From: Paracoccus aestuariivivens | Lineage (GTDB): Bacteria; Pseudomonadota; Alphaproteobacteria; Rhodobacterales; Rhodobacteraceae | Direction: 5' to 3' | Length of the DNA stretch: 64,000 nt | Assembly: GCF_009711225.1 (NCBI RefSeq) | Contig: NZ_WMIE01000001.1 | Span: 806,001 to 870,000, forward strand | In this document: piece by piece, positions 8,609 through 19,575 of the stretch | Layout of the letters: each line of letters starts with the position of its first letter | How positions within the stretch are numbered: the first letter of the stretch is position 1 | Translations under genes and position numbers: made by a program | Notes under the pieces: model-generated | Databases searched by the model: none | Told to the model about the DNA's origin: nothing | What the model saw: only the letters and a program-made list of their open reading frames with translations

Positions 8609-9586
8609 TTAGCTATCGCTTGCAGGAACCATTCCGGTCCGCTCAAGCCAGTCCGAGAACAGCCTTGGCCATCCCGCGACCGGCAGATCCTGCGCACCTT
8701 TGATGCCAAAACCATGGCCGCCATCGCGATAGATATGCATCTCGGCTTTCACACCCGCATTGCGCAATGCCGAATAGTACCGGATCGCGTTTTCGGTCGG
8801 AACGGCGGGGTCATCATCGGCAAAGACAATGAAGGTTTCGGGAACTTCGCTTGTTACGTGCAGCTCGGGTGAATAGGCGTCCTTCTGTTCACGCGTGGGT
8901 GCATCGCCCAGCAACGCTTTGCGCGAACCTTCATGCACCTTGTCGTCCTGCATCGTGACGACCGGATAGATCAACGCCGAAAAATCCGGACGTGCCGACA
9001 CCTGATCGACAGCGTCAATCGGAGCATAGACCTTGCGATCAAATCCGACCGAAAGCGATGCGCCCAGATGGCCCGCCGCCGAGAAGCCAAGGAAGCCGAC
9101 ACGGGCCGGATCTAGCCCCCATTCCTGCGGATGCTGGCGAACAAGCCGGACTGCCCTTTGTCCATCGGCCAATGGAGCATCGGCAGCATTGTCATGACCC
9201 TCTCCGGGCAGGCGGTAGGCCAGAAGGAATGCCGTCACGCCTTGCGCCGCCAATGCCTGCGCGATTTCGATCCCTTCCTTGTCCAGAACGACGCGTTGAT
9301 ACGAGCCCCCCGGCGCAATGATCAACGAGGTTCCGTTCGGTTTCTCGGGCAGGAACGCGGTCAGCGAGGGCTCGGCAATGCCCATCAACGCACGGTCGGC
9401 GCGAAACAGGGATTTGCTGCGGTCGACGATTTGCTCCTGCAGATCAGGCGGAGTTCCTGCCGGACGCTCCGGCCAGAGATTGAGGCGTTGTTCATGCGCT
9501 AAAGGCTCGGCCATCACCGGCCCTGCCATGACGAAAGCTGCCGCGAAAACTGCATGCAAAAACCCTCGTGGAAAAAGAAATTCCAT
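8609..9586 (-). CDS. Secreted alpha/beta hydrolase (acetylesterase/acetylxylan-esterase-like)
   Basis: A 325-residue exported esterase. Residues 1-26 form a signal peptide ending in VMAEP. The hydrolase core has an APGGSYQ oxyanion loop, the nucleophile elbow GFSAAG with S169, a late acid in VFADDDPAVP and the catalytic histidine in DGGHGFG. This arrangement is that of the BD-FAE/Axe-type esterases that remove acetyl groups from plant polysaccharides. The start at 9586 follows a GGAGG four bases away. The substrate is inferred from fold only. The nearby sugar uptake genes make a plant-polysaccharide role reasonable but not proven. Confidence 0.8.
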   Translation of the reverse strand: MEFLFPRGFLHAVFAAAFVMAGPVMAEPLAHEQRLNLWPERPAGTPPDLQEQIVDRSKSLFRADRALMGIAEPSLTAFLPEKPNGTSLIIAPGGSYQRVVLDKEGIEIAQALAAQGVTAFLLAYRLPGEGHDNAADAPLADGQRAVRLVRQHPQEWGLDPARVGFLGFSAAGHLGASLSVGFDRKVYAPIDAVDQVSARPDFSALIYPVVTMQDDKVHEGSRKALLGDAPTREQKDAYSPELHVTSEVPETFIVFADDDPAVPTENAIRYYSALRNAGVKAEMHIYRDGGHGFGIKGAQDLPVAGWPRLFSDWLERTGMVPASDS

Positions 9587-9729
9587 GTTTCCTCCGTTAG
9601 TTAAGATCCTGCTCCCGAGGGTTGAAAGCTGACATGCCAGACAAGGTGTTTCAATCATAGATGTATGGTTCCGGGAACATTCGGGGCCGTTTCGTGCTTG
9701 TTCCGGATCCGCAGCAACGTTGAGCCCTC

Positions 9730-10860
9730 ATGTCCCGAGAACCCGCATTTTCACTTGGCATCGAAGAGGAATATCTGCTGGTCGATGCCGAAACCGGCGC
9801 ACTTCGCGATGCCCCCGACGCGCTGATGGCTGCTTGTAAGGCCGAACTCGAGGATCAGGTCAGCCCGGAGTTCCTGCGCTGCCAGATCGAGATCGGCACA
9901 CCGGTTTCCGCGAACATCCTTGAAGCAAGAAGCCATCTCGCACGTTTGCGCGGCACAATCTCGCGGCAGGCCACCGAGTTCGGGCTTGCTCCTATTTCCT
10001 CGGCCTGCCATCCGCTCGCCGACTGGCGCGATCAGGATCATACCGACAAGGACCGCTACAATCGTCTGTCGCAAGAAATGCGCGGGATGGCCCGCCGCAT
10101 GCTGATCTGCGGTATGCATGTGCATGTCGGTATCGACGATCAGGATCTGCGCATCGACCTGATGAACCAATTCAAGTATTTTCTACCACACTTGCTGGCA
10201 ATCTCGGCTTCCAGCCCATTTTGGCAAGGCGAGGAAACCGGCCTCGCCTCGTATCGCACGACTGTCTTTGCGGGCTATCCACGGACGGGCCTACCGCCTG
10301 ATCTGGGAAGCTGGAACGAGTTCGACCGCTCGGCCAGGGCTTTGTCGGATCTGGAAATCATCAGGGACAGCAGCGAGATCTGGTGGGATCTAAGGCCTTC
10401 GGCGCGGTTCCCGACCCTTGAAACGCGGGTTTGCGACGCATGCCCACGATTGGCCGATACCATCACTTTGGCAGCGTTGATTCAGGCGAGTTTACGAATG
10501 CTGTGGCGGTTGTCACAGCGCAACATGCGTTGGCGACAATATGATAATTTCCTGCTGGGCGAGAATCGCTGGCGTGCATTGCGCCATGGTTTGGCTAAAG
10601 GGCTGATCGACTTTGGCGGCGGCGAGATCAAACCGCATGACGTCCTTGCCGAGGAATGGTTGGCAATGATCGCCGAGGATGCCGATCAGCTTGCCTGCCA
10701 ACCCAACGTGGCGCGCCTGCGCGAGATTGTGGCACATGGCAATTCGGCAGATCGACAGCGCGCGGTTTTCGCCTCGGCCACGGCAGCGGGCGCCAACCGC
10801 GACGAGGCGCATCGTGCCATCGTCATGCACCTGATCGAGGAGTTCCGCGAGGGGCTATAG
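9730..10860 (+). CDS. Carboxylate-amine ligase, YbdK/GCS2 family
   Basis: A 376-residue ATP-grasp-like ligase of the glutamate-cysteine ligase type 2 family. It opens with [13 protein letters not shown], the family's hallmark, and continues with [32 protein letters not shown] and [21 protein letters not shown], which line the active site. YbdK from Escherichia coli has weak glutamate-cysteine ligase activity, and the physiological substrate of the family is unsettled. It stands alone and ends exactly where the DeoR gene on the opposite strand ends. The region before the start has no strong ribosome binding site. Confidence 0.87.
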   Translation: MSREPAFSLGIEEEYLLVDAETGALRDAPDALMAACKAELEDQVSPEFLRCQIEIGTPVSANILEARSHLARLRGTISRQATEFGLAPISSACHPLADWRDQDHTDKDRYNRLSQEMRGMARRMLICGMHVHVGIDDQDLRIDLMNQFKYFLPHLLAISASSPFWQGEETGLASYRTTVFAGYPRTGLPPDLGSWNEFDRSARALSDLEIIRDSSEIWWDLRPSARFPTLETRVCDACPRLADTITLAALIQASLRMLWRLSQRNMRWRQYDNFLLGENRWRALRHGLAKGLIDFGGGEIKPHDVLAEEWLAMIAEDADQLACQPNVARLREIVAHGNSADRQRAVFASATAAGANRDEAHRAIVMHLIEEFREGL

Positions 10861-11670
10861 TCACTTGGCGATAAGAAGCTCGATGCCGCGCGCCTCGAAT
10901 TCTTTCGCATCCGCGTCCGATATTCCGTCATCAGTGATGAACGAATGGACGACCTCAAGTGAGCCGAGCCGCGTGAACGAGCTTTTATTGATCTTGGTGC
11001 TATCTGCGACCAGATAGACGCGCGAAGCAGCGCGGATCATCGCCTCTTTCAGTTGCAGATCGGCGAAACTGGGATAGGTCAGTCCAGCATCCAAGGCGAC
11101 GCCCGCGGTGGCAAGGAACAGCTTTCCGGCAAAGATATTGCGGAAATATTCGACCGACTTATCGCCCGACAGCGACAACGTCGGAGCCTTGAATTGACCG
11201 CCGGGCATATGGACCTCGAACCCAGGCACGGCGCCCATCACAATCGCGATGTTCAGGGCGTTGGTGATGACCGTCAGGTTCTTGCGGTTGACAAGGCGCG
11301 TGGCAACCTCGGTGGTAGTGGTTCCTGCGTCAAGGATCAGCGTTTCGCCATCCTCGACCAGACTTGCAGCCAATGCACCAATGCGGCGCTTTTTGTCCAT
11401 GTTTTCCTGATGATGCAACATGAGGCTTTCGACCTGCGACGGGGCCGAGTTCAAATAGGCCCCACCATGCTCACGCGTAATGAAGCCTTCGTTCTCCAGC
11501 CGCTCAAGATCCTGACGGATCGTCGCCTCCGACACCTGAAACGCCGAAGCAAGTTCGCGCACACGGGCCGCACCCTCTTCCTGAATCCATTCCAGAATGC
11601 GGCGGCGGCGGGGCTCGGACAAAAGGCCGATCATGGTCTCATCTCGCGTGATCTCGGGCTTTTGCTGCAC
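10861..11670 (-). CDS. DeoR-family transcriptional regulator of the sugar island
   Basis: A 269-residue DeoR/GlpR-type repressor. The N-terminal HTH (RRRRILEWIQEEGAARVRELASAFQVSEATIRQDLERLENEGFITREHGGAYL) is followed by the sugar-phosphate sensor domain with GETLILDAGTTTTEVATRL and YLVADSTKINKSSF. It is the last gene of the leftward transport operon, 78 bases beyond the permease. By family and position it most likely senses a phosphorylated intermediate of the sugar pathway and represses both divergent operons from the shared promoter region at 16.0-16.3 kb. An alternative start is the methionine 12 codons downstream. Confidence 0.88.
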   Translation of the reverse strand: MQQKPEITRDETMIGLLSEPRRRRILEWIQEEGAARVRELASAFQVSEATIRQDLERLENEGFITREHGGAYLNSAPSQVESLMLHHQENMDKKRRIGALAASLVEDGETLILDAGTTTTEVATRLVNRKNLTVITNALNIAIVMGAVPGFEVHMPGGQFKAPTLSLSGDKSVEYFRNIFAGKLFLATAGVALDAGLTYPSFADLQLKEAMIRAASRVYLVADSTKINKSSFTRLGSLEVVHSFITDDGISDADAKEFEARGIELLIAK

Positions 11671-11700
11671 TTGGCGGCTCCGCGGGGAATTAGGGTCTTT

Positions 11701-11732
11701 CGGTCGGGGGGCTTGTAGTGCATCCCCGACCG
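11701..11732 (-). terminator. Hairpin between permease and deoR-type gene
   Basis: Perfect 9-bp inverted repeat (CGGTCGGGG and CCCCGACCG) enclosing 14 bases, in the 78-base gap after the permease stop. There is no U-run, so it may act as an mRNA-stabilising or partial termination hairpin that sets the regulator's expression lower than the transporter's. Confidence 0.5.
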
Positions 11733-11748
11733 CTTGGCAAAGCGACCG

Positions 11749-12840
11749 TCACGAGGTCCGCGCGGCGGCCGCGGCCTCTTGTTGTAGGGCGACACGGGCC
11801 TGAAGGCGGCTTTGCGCCTGATCGATCACGACGGCTGCAATGATCACCAGACCCTTGATGACAGTCTGCCAGAAGGAGGACACCCCCATCATGATCAGCC
11901 CGTCCGACAGAATGCCGATCACGAATGCCCCGACAATCGTGCCGCCGATCCGCCCGCGCCCGCCCGACATCGAAGTCCCGCCAAGAACCGCAGCGGCAAT
12001 GGCGTTCAATTCGAAGGTCTCGCCGGTGGCCGGATGACTGGCCTGCAACTGGCTCGCGATGATCAGCCCGACCAGCGCCGCGCAGAAGCCCGAAAAGACA
12101 TAGACGAACAGCTTGACGCGGTTAACCTTGACGCCCGACAGCGCTGCACCGCGTTCGTTGCCACCGACAGCATAGATATGGCGGCCAAGTGGGGTGCGGC
12201 TGGCGATATACGCTGCCAAAGCGGCAACGACGATCAGCATCCAGATCATGAAGGGCAGACCAAGCAGGTTTCCGGTGCCGATATAGGGAAAACTTGCCGA
12301 GCCATATTCGGCATTGCCCGAAAGGTTCGGGAAGGTCCGCCCCCCCGAGGACAGCAGCGCCGCTCCGCGTGCGACATAAAGTGTGCCAAGCGTGGCGATA
12401 AAGGGCGCGACGTTCAGTTTTGTGATCAGAAGCCCGTTTATCAGCCCGACCAGCATGCCGACGAGAACGGTCAATAGTCCAATCTCGAACGTGTTGAACT
12501 GTAACGAATAACCGATACCCAAAGCGCCCAGATCAATGCCGTTCAGCACCAGCCAGCCAGCCACCATACCGCAAAGCCCGACGATCGAACCCACCGAAAG
12601 ATCGATCCCTCCGGTGATGATGACAAAGGTCATGCCGATGGCCAGAAAGGCATTCAGCGCCACGTGTTTCGAGATGATAACCGCATTCGCGGTGGTCAGA
12701 AAGTTCGGCGCATTGATGGCGAAGAAGGCAAAAACAAGGATCAGAGCGACAAAGGTCCGCATCTTCAACAGCAGCAAAAGCGCGCTTGTCCCCGGAGAAA
12801 TCGCGTGGCTTGCAGTGGCAGAAGGGGTGGCGGCGCTCAT
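11749..12840 (-). CDS. Ribose-type sugar ABC transporter permease (RbsC family)
   Basis: A 363-residue inner-membrane permease with eight to ten hydrophobic helices. The family motifs ITGGIDLSVGSIVGLCGM, NVAPFIATLGTLYVARG, YAVGGNERGAALSGVKVNRVK and ELNAIAAAVLGGTSMSGGRG are all present. It transports the sugar delivered by the binding protein at 15.1-16.0 kb. Its ATG overlaps the stop of the ATPase gene by four bases. The C-terminal tail (QARVALQQEAAAAARTS) is longer and more alanine-rich than usual. Confidence 0.9.
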   Translation of the reverse strand: MSAATPSATASHAISPGTSALLLLLKMRTFVALILVFAFFAINAPNFLTTANAVIISKHVALNAFLAIGMTFVIITGGIDLSVGSIVGLCGMVAGWLVLNGIDLGALGIGYSLQFNTFEIGLLTVLVGMLVGLINGLLITKLNVAPFIATLGTLYVARGAALLSSGGRTFPNLSGNAEYGSASFPYIGTGNLLGLPFMIWMLIVVAALAAYIASRTPLGRHIYAVGGNERGAALSGVKVNRVKLFVYVFSGFCAALVGLIIASQLQASHPATGETFELNAIAAAVLGGTSMSGGRGRIGGTIVGAFVIGILSDGLIMMGVSSFWQTVIKGLVIIAAVVIDQAQSRLQARVALQQEAAAAARTS

Positions 12841-14360
12841 GCGGCGGGCTCCTTGACGGGGGCGGTGGCGGCAATCACGGCTGCGGCGTCGGTGCCGCTT
12901 TCAAACATGCCGGTGATGCGGCCATCGGCCATGACAATAATGCGGTCTGAAAGGGCAAGCACCTCGTCCAGATCCGATGTGACGAACAGGATGCCAAGTC
13001 CCTCGGCGGCAAGGCGGCGCATGGTGCGGAAAACCTCGGCCTTGGCGCCAATGTCGATCCCGCGCGAGGGCTCGTCCATCAGCAGGATCTTGGGATCGGT
13101 CATCAGCGCCTTGCCGATGACGACCTTTTGCTGGTTACCGCCCGACAAACTGGAGACTGGGTTTTCGGGACTGGCGACCTTGATTGTCAGGTTCTTGACG
13201 AACTCGGCAGCGGTTTTCGCTTCGGCCTTCAGGTCGAGATGGAAGAATTTGGCAAAGCGGGGCAACGCCGACAGCGTCAGGTTTTCCCGAATGGCCATGA
13301 TCTGCACAAGGCCGTCACGTTTGCGATCCTCGGGGATCAAGGCGATGCCACGCGCGATCCGGCCCGTCACATCCTTTTCGGTCAGCGGCTTTCCCTCGAC
13401 GAAAAAGCGCCCGCCGGAATGGGGATGCTGGGCCATGATGCATTCCAGAAACTCGGTGCGTCCCGCGCCCATCAATCCGTACAGACCGACAATCTCTCCG
13501 GACCGGACCGAAAGCGATACGTGATCGACCGCATAGCCACCGCCGGGACGCGGAAGGGAAACCTCCTCGGCGCGAAAGACTTCATCACCGAAATTGGCGG
13601 GCTCGGTGCGACCGAATTCCTTGGAACTGTCGCCGATCATCGCGCGCACGATCCACGGAATATCGACCCCCTGCATCGGACGCGAGCCGGTAATCTCGCC
13701 ATCGCGCAGCACGGTGATATAATCGCCGATACGGATCAGTTCCTCCAGCCGATGGCTGATATAGACGATGCCGACGCCATGGGCCTTGAGATCGGCGATG
13801 ACGCGGAAAAGCACCTCGACCTCGGCGGCGGACAGGGCCGAGGTCGGCTCGTCAAGGATCAGGATTTCTGCGTTCTGCGCCAGTGCTTTAGCAATCTCGA
13901 CGATCTGCTGCTGACCGATCCGCAGGTTACCCAACGGCGTGTCGGGATGGATCGGCTGTTCCAGCCGCTTCATCAGCTTGGCGGTTTCGGCCCGCTGATA
14001 CTCGCGGTCGATATCGACGCCCGCACGGGTCGGCTCGCGCCCGATGAAGATGTTTTCTGCAACCGTCAGGTTCGGGAACAGGTTCAGTTCCTGAAAGACG
14101 ATGCCGATGCCCTGTGCCACCGCGTCCGCCTTGGAGTGGAAATCAACCACCTTGCCGTTGCGGGTGATCTCGCCCTCGGTCAGGGATTCAACGCCGGCGA
14201 TGACCTTCATCATCGTCGATTTACCGGCGCCATTCTCGCCCACAAGCACATTGACCGCGCCCATGCGCAGATCAAAGTCCACCTCTTTCAACGCGCGTGT
14301 GCCGGGATAAACCTTGACGCCGCCGCGAATGGTCAGACCTATCGGATGCCCCTCGCTCAT
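12837..14360 (-). CDS. Sugar ABC transporter ATPase, two fused ABC domains (RbsA family)
   Basis: A 507-residue ATPase with two ABC domains. Domain one has Walker A GENGAGKST (residues 41-49), signature RIGQQQ and Walker B ILILDEPTSAL. Domain two begins near residue 270 and has the degenerate Walker A GLMGAGRTE that is usual for this family, signature LSGGNQQK and Walker B ILLMDEPSRGIDIGAK. Length and layout match RbsA/MglA. It overlaps the genes on both sides by four bases, so it is coupled to the DUF2291 lipoprotein and the permease. Confidence 0.92.
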   Translation of the reverse strand: MSEGHPIGLTIRGGVKVYPGTRALKEVDFDLRMGAVNVLVGENGAGKSTMMKVIAGVESLTEGEITRNGKVVDFHSKADAVAQGIGIVFQELNLFPNLTVAENIFIGREPTRAGVDIDREYQRAETAKLMKRLEQPIHPDTPLGNLRIGQQQIVEIAKALAQNAEILILDEPTSALSAAEVEVLFRVIADLKAHGVGIVYISHRLEELIRIGDYITVLRDGEITGSRPMQGVDIPWIVRAMIGDSSKEFGRTEPANFGDEVFRAEEVSLPRPGGGYAVDHVSLSVRSGEIVGLYGLMGAGRTEFLECIMAQHPHSGGRFFVEGKPLTEKDVTGRIARGIALIPEDRKRDGLVQIMAIRENLTLSALPRFAKFFHLDLKAEAKTAAEFVKNLTIKVASPENPVSSLSGGNQQKVVIGKALMTDPKILLMDEPSRGIDIGAKAEVFRTMRRLAAEGLGILFVTSDLDEVLALSDRIIVMADGRITGMFESGTDAAAVIAATAPVKEPAA

Positions 14361-15001
14361 GGTTTCATCTCAAGGGTGATCGGGCTGACGAGCCACGCCT
14401 CGGAGGCCGAACGGATGGCTATGACGCCAGTGAAAGCAGCGGTCTTGCCGATCGGATCGCCATCAGGGATCTGAACCGAGGCCGTCGCGACATCGTTCAG
14501 GGCGCGGCCAAGCTTGGCGAATTCGATCTGGTCGCGGAAATTGGTGAAGTCGTAGAAAGGCGAGAAGTCCCGCAAAGCCGTACCCTTGACCACAGGGCCA
14601 AGTTGCAGCGTCACATCGGACGCACCATCGGCGTCAGTATCCAGCCCCAAAGTGCGGGCGCGGCTTTCAAGATTGGCCTCGACCACCTTGCCTTCGCCCT
14701 TGACCGCAAAGTTCCACGCAGCGCCTGCGCCGGAACCGGCTTTGCCATGAGCCTTGCCCGCTGCCTCCAGACCGCTTGCGACGGCGGCACGCAGATCAGC
14801 GACCGGCAGAGCTTTTTCGTTGATGGTTGGAACCAGCTTGGGCTCCCATGTCTCGGCCAGCAAATTCTGGATGCGGGCGTCGTCGCCGCTGGCATCGGCC
14901 GCCGGGGCCTTTTCGTCCGCAGTTTGCGTCTTCACGATCTTGCAACCGCTCAGCCCGAAGGCCGCGACCAGACAGGCCGCAGTCAGGAGGATGCGTGTCA
15001 T
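14357..15001 (-). CDS. DUF2291 family lipoprotein of a sugar ABC operon
   Basis: A 214-residue exported lipoprotein. The start was set at 15001 because the signal peptide (MTRILLTAACLVAAFGLSGC) then ends in a clean lipobox, LSGC, placing the lipid-bearing cysteine at residue 20; an in-frame start 33 bases upstream would spoil it. The rest matches DUF2291, a family almost always found between the binding protein and the ATPase of ribose-type transporters in alphaproteobacteria. Its role is unknown; a chaperone or docking function for the binding protein is only a guess. Confidence 0.85.
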   Translation of the reverse strand: MTRILLTAACLVAAFGLSGCKIVKTQTADEKAPAADASGDDARIQNLLAETWEPKLVPTINEKALPVADLRAAVASGLEAAGKAHGKAGSGAGAAWNFAVKGEGKVVEANLESRARTLGLDTDADGASDVTLQLGPVVKGTALRDFSPFYDFTNFRDQIEFAKLGRALNDVATASVQIPDGDPIGKTAAFTGVIAIRSASEAWLVSPITLEMKP

Positions 15002-15024
15002 AACGGGTCTCACCAGATCAAAAA

Positions 15025-15054
15025 GACCCGGCACGGGCGATCCCGCACCGGGTC
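15025..15054 (-). terminator. Intergenic hairpin after the binding-protein gene
   Basis: GACCCGG (15025-15031) pairs with CCGGGTC (15048-15054), with a further inner GGG/CCC pair. It lies just after the binding-protein stop. Such hairpins commonly protect the upstream message, so that more binding protein is made than membrane components. Confidence 0.55.
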
Positions 15055-15061
15055 ATAGTCG

Positions 15062-16309
<1,248 letters not shown>

Positions 16310-17776
16310 ATGACGCTAACCATCCGCCGCAAGGTCACTCTTGGCGTGGTCATCGGAAGTCGGGCGTTTTTCAGCCCTGCTCCATGCAAGGCTGCGCGCG
16401 ATGAGGTTCTGGCCCAGCTTGAGCGACTTGGCATCGACGCAATTACCCTGCCCTTTGAGGCCACCGCCAATGGCGCGGTCCAATCCATCCCGGATGCCGA
16501 GCTTTACGCCGCGCATTTCAAGGCCAATCGCGACCGCATCGACGGTCTGGTGATCTGCCTGCCGAACTTCGGCGACGAAATCGCCGTGGCCGAGTTGGTC
16601 AACCGCGCCAAGCTCGACGTGCCGATTCTGCTGCAGGCCTCGAATGACGAAACCGACAAGGTATCCGTGGCCGAACGTCGCGACGCCTTCTGCGGCAAGC
16701 TGTCGGTCTCGAACAACTTCTGGCAATACGGTATACCGTTCACGGAAACGACGAACCACACCTGCGACACTTGGGGTGAGGAGTTCGGCCACGATCTGGA
16801 CCGCTTCGCCCGCGTCTGCCGCACGGTGAAAGGGCTGAAAAACGCCCGCATCGGTTCGATCGGTGCCCGCACCGGCGCGTTCCAGACCATGCGTTACTCG
16901 GAAAAGCTGCTGCAGGCCTCGGGCCTGACGGTTGTCACCGTTGACCTGTCCGAGATGATGGGCGCGGCCGGCGCGATCCCGGATGGCGATCCGGACCTGC
17001 TGGCCAAGATGGAAAAGATCAAGGCCTACGGCACGATCCCGGCGCATATTCAGGAAAGCCAGATCGTCAAGCAGGCGAAATGGACCCTCGCGGTGAACCG
17101 CTGGATCGAGGAAAACGGCTGCGATGCCTCGGCGATCCAGTGCTGGCGCTCGCTGCAGGACAATTTCGGCTGCGCCACCTGCGTCACCATGTCGATGATG
17201 GGCGAAGAGCTGATGCCCTCGGCCTGCGAGGTCGACGTGATCGGCGCGGTCTCGATGTATGCGCTGGCTCTGGCCTCGGGCGCGCCGCCGGCGCTGCTCG
17301 ACTGGAACAACAACTACGGCTACGAGCAGGATCTTTGCGTCTGCACCCATTGCGGCAACTATCCGAAAAGCTTCATCGGCGACACGCCCGAGATTTCCGA
17401 GCTGGACGTGCTGGGCGCGACCATCGGCAAGTCGAAATGCTTCGGCGCGGTCAAGGGCAAGGTGAAGCCCGGCCCGATGACCTATTTCCGCCTGTCCACC
17501 GATGACCGTCTGGGCCGGATGAAATGCTATCTGGGTCAGGGCGAGTTCACCGACCACCCCTTCCCGATGGATGGCGGCATTGCCGTGACCCGCGTGCCGA
17601 ACCTGCGCAAGCTGATGCGCTTCGTCAGCCAGAACGGCTTCGAGCATCACGTCGCCATGGTCCGCGGCCACCACGCCGATGTCGTCGAGGAAGCCGTGAC
17701 CCGCTATCTCGGCTGGCCGATCTACCACCATGAGGCTGAACCCGAGCCCCAGCTTTTCTTTCCCAACCGCTTCTGA
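16310..17776 (+). CDS. L-fucose/L-arabinose isomerase-like sugar isomerase
   Basis: A 488-residue protein of the FucI/AraA fold (COG2407-like). Likely metal-site residues sit in GEELMPSACEVDVIGAVSM, ALLDWNNNYGYEQ and a histidine-bearing C-terminal part (FEHHVAMVRGHHADV). Cysteines cluster around CVCTHCGNYPKSF, which is usual for this subgroup. The start at 16310 follows GGAGG at 16299-16303. It should convert an aldose to a ketose as step one of the operon, ahead of kinase and transketolase. The D-apiose route in other bacteria uses the order isomerase, ketose kinase, transketolase, so apiose to apulose is a reasonable hypothesis; other pentoses remain possible. Confidence 0.75.
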   Translation: MTLTIRRKVTLGVVIGSRAFFSPAPCKAARDEVLAQLERLGIDAITLPFEATANGAVQSIPDAELYAAHFKANRDRIDGLVICLPNFGDEIAVAELVNRAKLDVPILLQASNDETDKVSVAERRDAFCGKLSVSNNFWQYGIPFTETTNHTCDTWGEEFGHDLDRFARVCRTVKGLKNARIGSIGARTGAFQTMRYSEKLLQASGLTVVTVDLSEMMGAAGAIPDGDPDLLAKMEKIKAYGTIPAHIQESQIVKQAKWTLAVNRWIEENGCDASAIQCWRSLQDNFGCATCVTMSMMGEELMPSACEVDVIGAVSMYALALASGAPPALLDWNNNYGYEQDLCVCTHCGNYPKSFIGDTPEISELDVLGATIGKSKCFGAVKGKVKPGPMTYFRLSTDDRLGRMKCYLGQGEFTDHPFPMDGGIAVTRVPNLRKLMRFVSQNGFEHHVAMVRGHHADVVEEAVTRYLGWPIYHHEAEPEPQLFFPNRF

Positions 17777-17788
17777 TGCGAGGGTGAC

Positions 17789-18613
17789 ATGACACTTGCA
17801 AACGACACTGCCGCGGTCATCCGCGAAAAGGCGCTCTGGATGCGCCGCACCGCCTTCCGCATGGTGCATGAGGCGCAGCTGGGCCATCCCGGCGGCGACT
17901 TCTCGGCCATCGACGTGATGGCGACGCTGTATTTCGGCGTGATGAATTACGACCCGGCCAAGCCCGACTGGGCCGGGCGCGACCGTTTCATCATGTCCAA
18001 GGGCCATGCGACCGGCGCGCTTTACACCGCGCTTTGCGCCGCCGGCTACTACCCCGAGGACTGGCTGAAAACTTACATGCAGCCGAAATCGCTGCTGAAC
18101 GGCCACCCGAACCGCAACTACCTGCCGGGGATCGAAACCAATACCGGTCCTCTGGGCCACGGCTTCCCGGTCGCCCTTGGCATCGCGATCGCGGGCCAGA
18201 TCTCGGGCGCGGATTACCGCACCTTCGTTCTGACCGGCGACGGCGAGCAGCAGGAAGGCTCCAACTGGGAGGCCGCGATGACCGCCGGCCACCGCAAGCT
18301 GGAAAACCTGACCCTGATCATCGACCGCAACCGCTTGCAGCAAGGTCAGGGGACCGAGCAGACCGCGGGTCTTGACCCGCTGGACGACAAGTATCGCGCC
18401 TTCGGCTTCCATGTCGAAATGGTCGATGGCCATGACGTGGACGCGCTGCTGGCGGTTCTGTCCGCATCGCCGAAAGGTCGCGGCAAGCCGCTTTGCGTGA
18501 TCGCCAATACCGTCAAGGGCAAGGGCGTCTCATTCATGGAGAACCAGGCCAGCTGGCACCACGGCGTCCCGAATGCCGAGCAATTTGCAAAAGCCATGGA
18601 GGAACTGGTCTGA
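17789..18613 (+). CDS. Transketolase, N-terminal (TPP pyrophosphate-binding) subunit
   Basis: A 274-residue protein equal to the first third of transketolase. The thiamine diphosphate motif is GDGEQQEGSN (150-159) through IDRN (178-181), with LGHPGGDFSAID, MSKGHATGALY and NTGPLGHGFPVALG around it. The second half of the enzyme is encoded by the next gene, whose start overlaps this stop by one base. Split transketolases of this kind serve dedicated pathways instead of the pentose phosphate pathway. The published apulose-4-phosphate transketolase (AptA/AptB) has this two-subunit form. Confidence 0.9.
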   Translation: MTLANDTAAVIREKALWMRRTAFRMVHEAQLGHPGGDFSAIDVMATLYFGVMNYDPAKPDWAGRDRFIMSKGHATGALYTALCAAGYYPEDWLKTYMQPKSLLNGHPNRNYLPGIETNTGPLGHGFPVALGIAIAGQISGADYRTFVLTGDGEQQEGSNWEAAMTAGHRKLENLTLIIDRNRLQQGQGTEQTAGLDPLDDKYRAFGFHVEMVDGHDVDALLAVLSASPKGRGKPLCVIANTVKGKGVSFMENQASWHHGVPNAEQFAKAMEELV

Positions 18614-19575
18614 TGGCTGCTCCCGCCCCCACCAAAGCCGGTCTGCGCGATTGCCGCGACGCATGGTCCGCGACCCTGATCGAACTGGCCGAGAAGGACC
18701 CGCGCATCGTCGCCGTGGTCAATGACTCGGTCGGCTCGTCGAAACTTGGCGGCTTCCAGAAGCAATTCCCCGAGCGCCTCGTCAATGTCGGCATCGCCGA
18801 GCAATGCATGGTCGGCGTCGGCGCGGGTCTTGCCAATGGCGGCAAGGTTCCCTTCGTCTCGGCGGCGTCCTGTTTCCTGACCGGTCGCTCGCTCGAGCAG
18901 GTCAAGGCCGATGTGGCCTATGCCAATTTCAACGTAAAGCTGGTCGGGCAATCCTCGGGCATCGCTTACGGCGAGCTTGGCGCGACGCACCACTCGATCG
19001 AGGATTTCGCTTGGCTGCGTCCGTTGACGAACATCACCGTGATCGTCCCGGCTGACGCATGGGAAACCGCCGAGGCGGTGAAATGGGCCGCCGAGCACGA
19101 AGGTCCGGTCTATCTGCGCCTGTCGCGGATGCCGGTGCCGGATCTGGCCGTCGAGAACCGCGTCTTCCGCCCCGGCAAGGCCGAGGTGCTGCGCGCGGGC
19201 AATGACGTGACGCTGATCGCCAATGGCACGATCTCGCATATTGCGCTGGCCGCTGCCGATCTGCTGGCAGCCGAGGGGATCAATGCCCGCGTGCTGAATA
19301 TGGCGACGCTGAACCCGCTGGACGAAGAAGCCGTGCTGGCCGCAGCCGAGGAAACCGGCGCGATCGTCACCGCCGAGGAAGCCTCGGTCCGTGGCGGTCT
19401 GGGCGGTGCGGTGGCAGAACTCACCTCGGCCCATCGTGCGGTCCCCGTCGAGCGCGTGGGCTTCCCGGGCTTCCTGCCGACCGGCTCGGTCGAATGGCTG
19501 TTCAAGGAATACGGCCTGTCGCCCGAAGGCATCGCCGAGCGCGCCAAAGCCGCCATGGCACGGGCTGGCAAGTGA
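18613..19575 (+). CDS. Transketolase, C-terminal (pyrimidine-binding) subunit
   Basis: A 320-residue partner subunit carrying the pyrimidine-binding and C-terminal domains. The conserved glutamate that activates thiamine lies in NVGIAEQCMVGVGAGLA, and the phosphate-binding loop area is seen at THHSIEDFAWLRPL and YLRLSRMPVP. The start at 18613 shares one base with the stop of the N subunit, so both are made in step. In the same operon the kinase start overlaps its stop by four bases. Likely reaction, by analogy with apulose-4-phosphate transketolase: moving a two-carbon unit from a ketose phosphate to glyceraldehyde 3-phosphate. Confidence 0.9.
   Translation: MAAPAPTKAGLRDCRDAWSATLIELAEKDPRIVAVVNDSVGSSKLGGFQKQFPERLVNVGIAEQCMVGVGAGLANGGKVPFVSAASCFLTGRSLEQVKADVAYANFNVKLVGQSSGIAYGELGATHHSIEDFAWLRPLTNITVIVPADAWETAEAVKWAAEHEGPVYLRLSRMPVPDLAVENRVFRPGKAEVLRAGNDVTLIANGTISHIALAAADLLAAEGINARVLNMATLNPLDEEAVLAAAEETGAIVTAEEASVRGGLGGAVAELTSAHRAVPVERVGFPGFLPTGSVEWLFKEYGLSPEGIAERAKAAMARAGK

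Noticed and set aside
16316-18433. 705-codon open frame on the minus strand opposite the isomerase and transketolase genes
   Set aside because: It is a shadow of well-supported plus-strand genes in high-G+C sequence; the translation is rich in R, H, G, A and matches no family.
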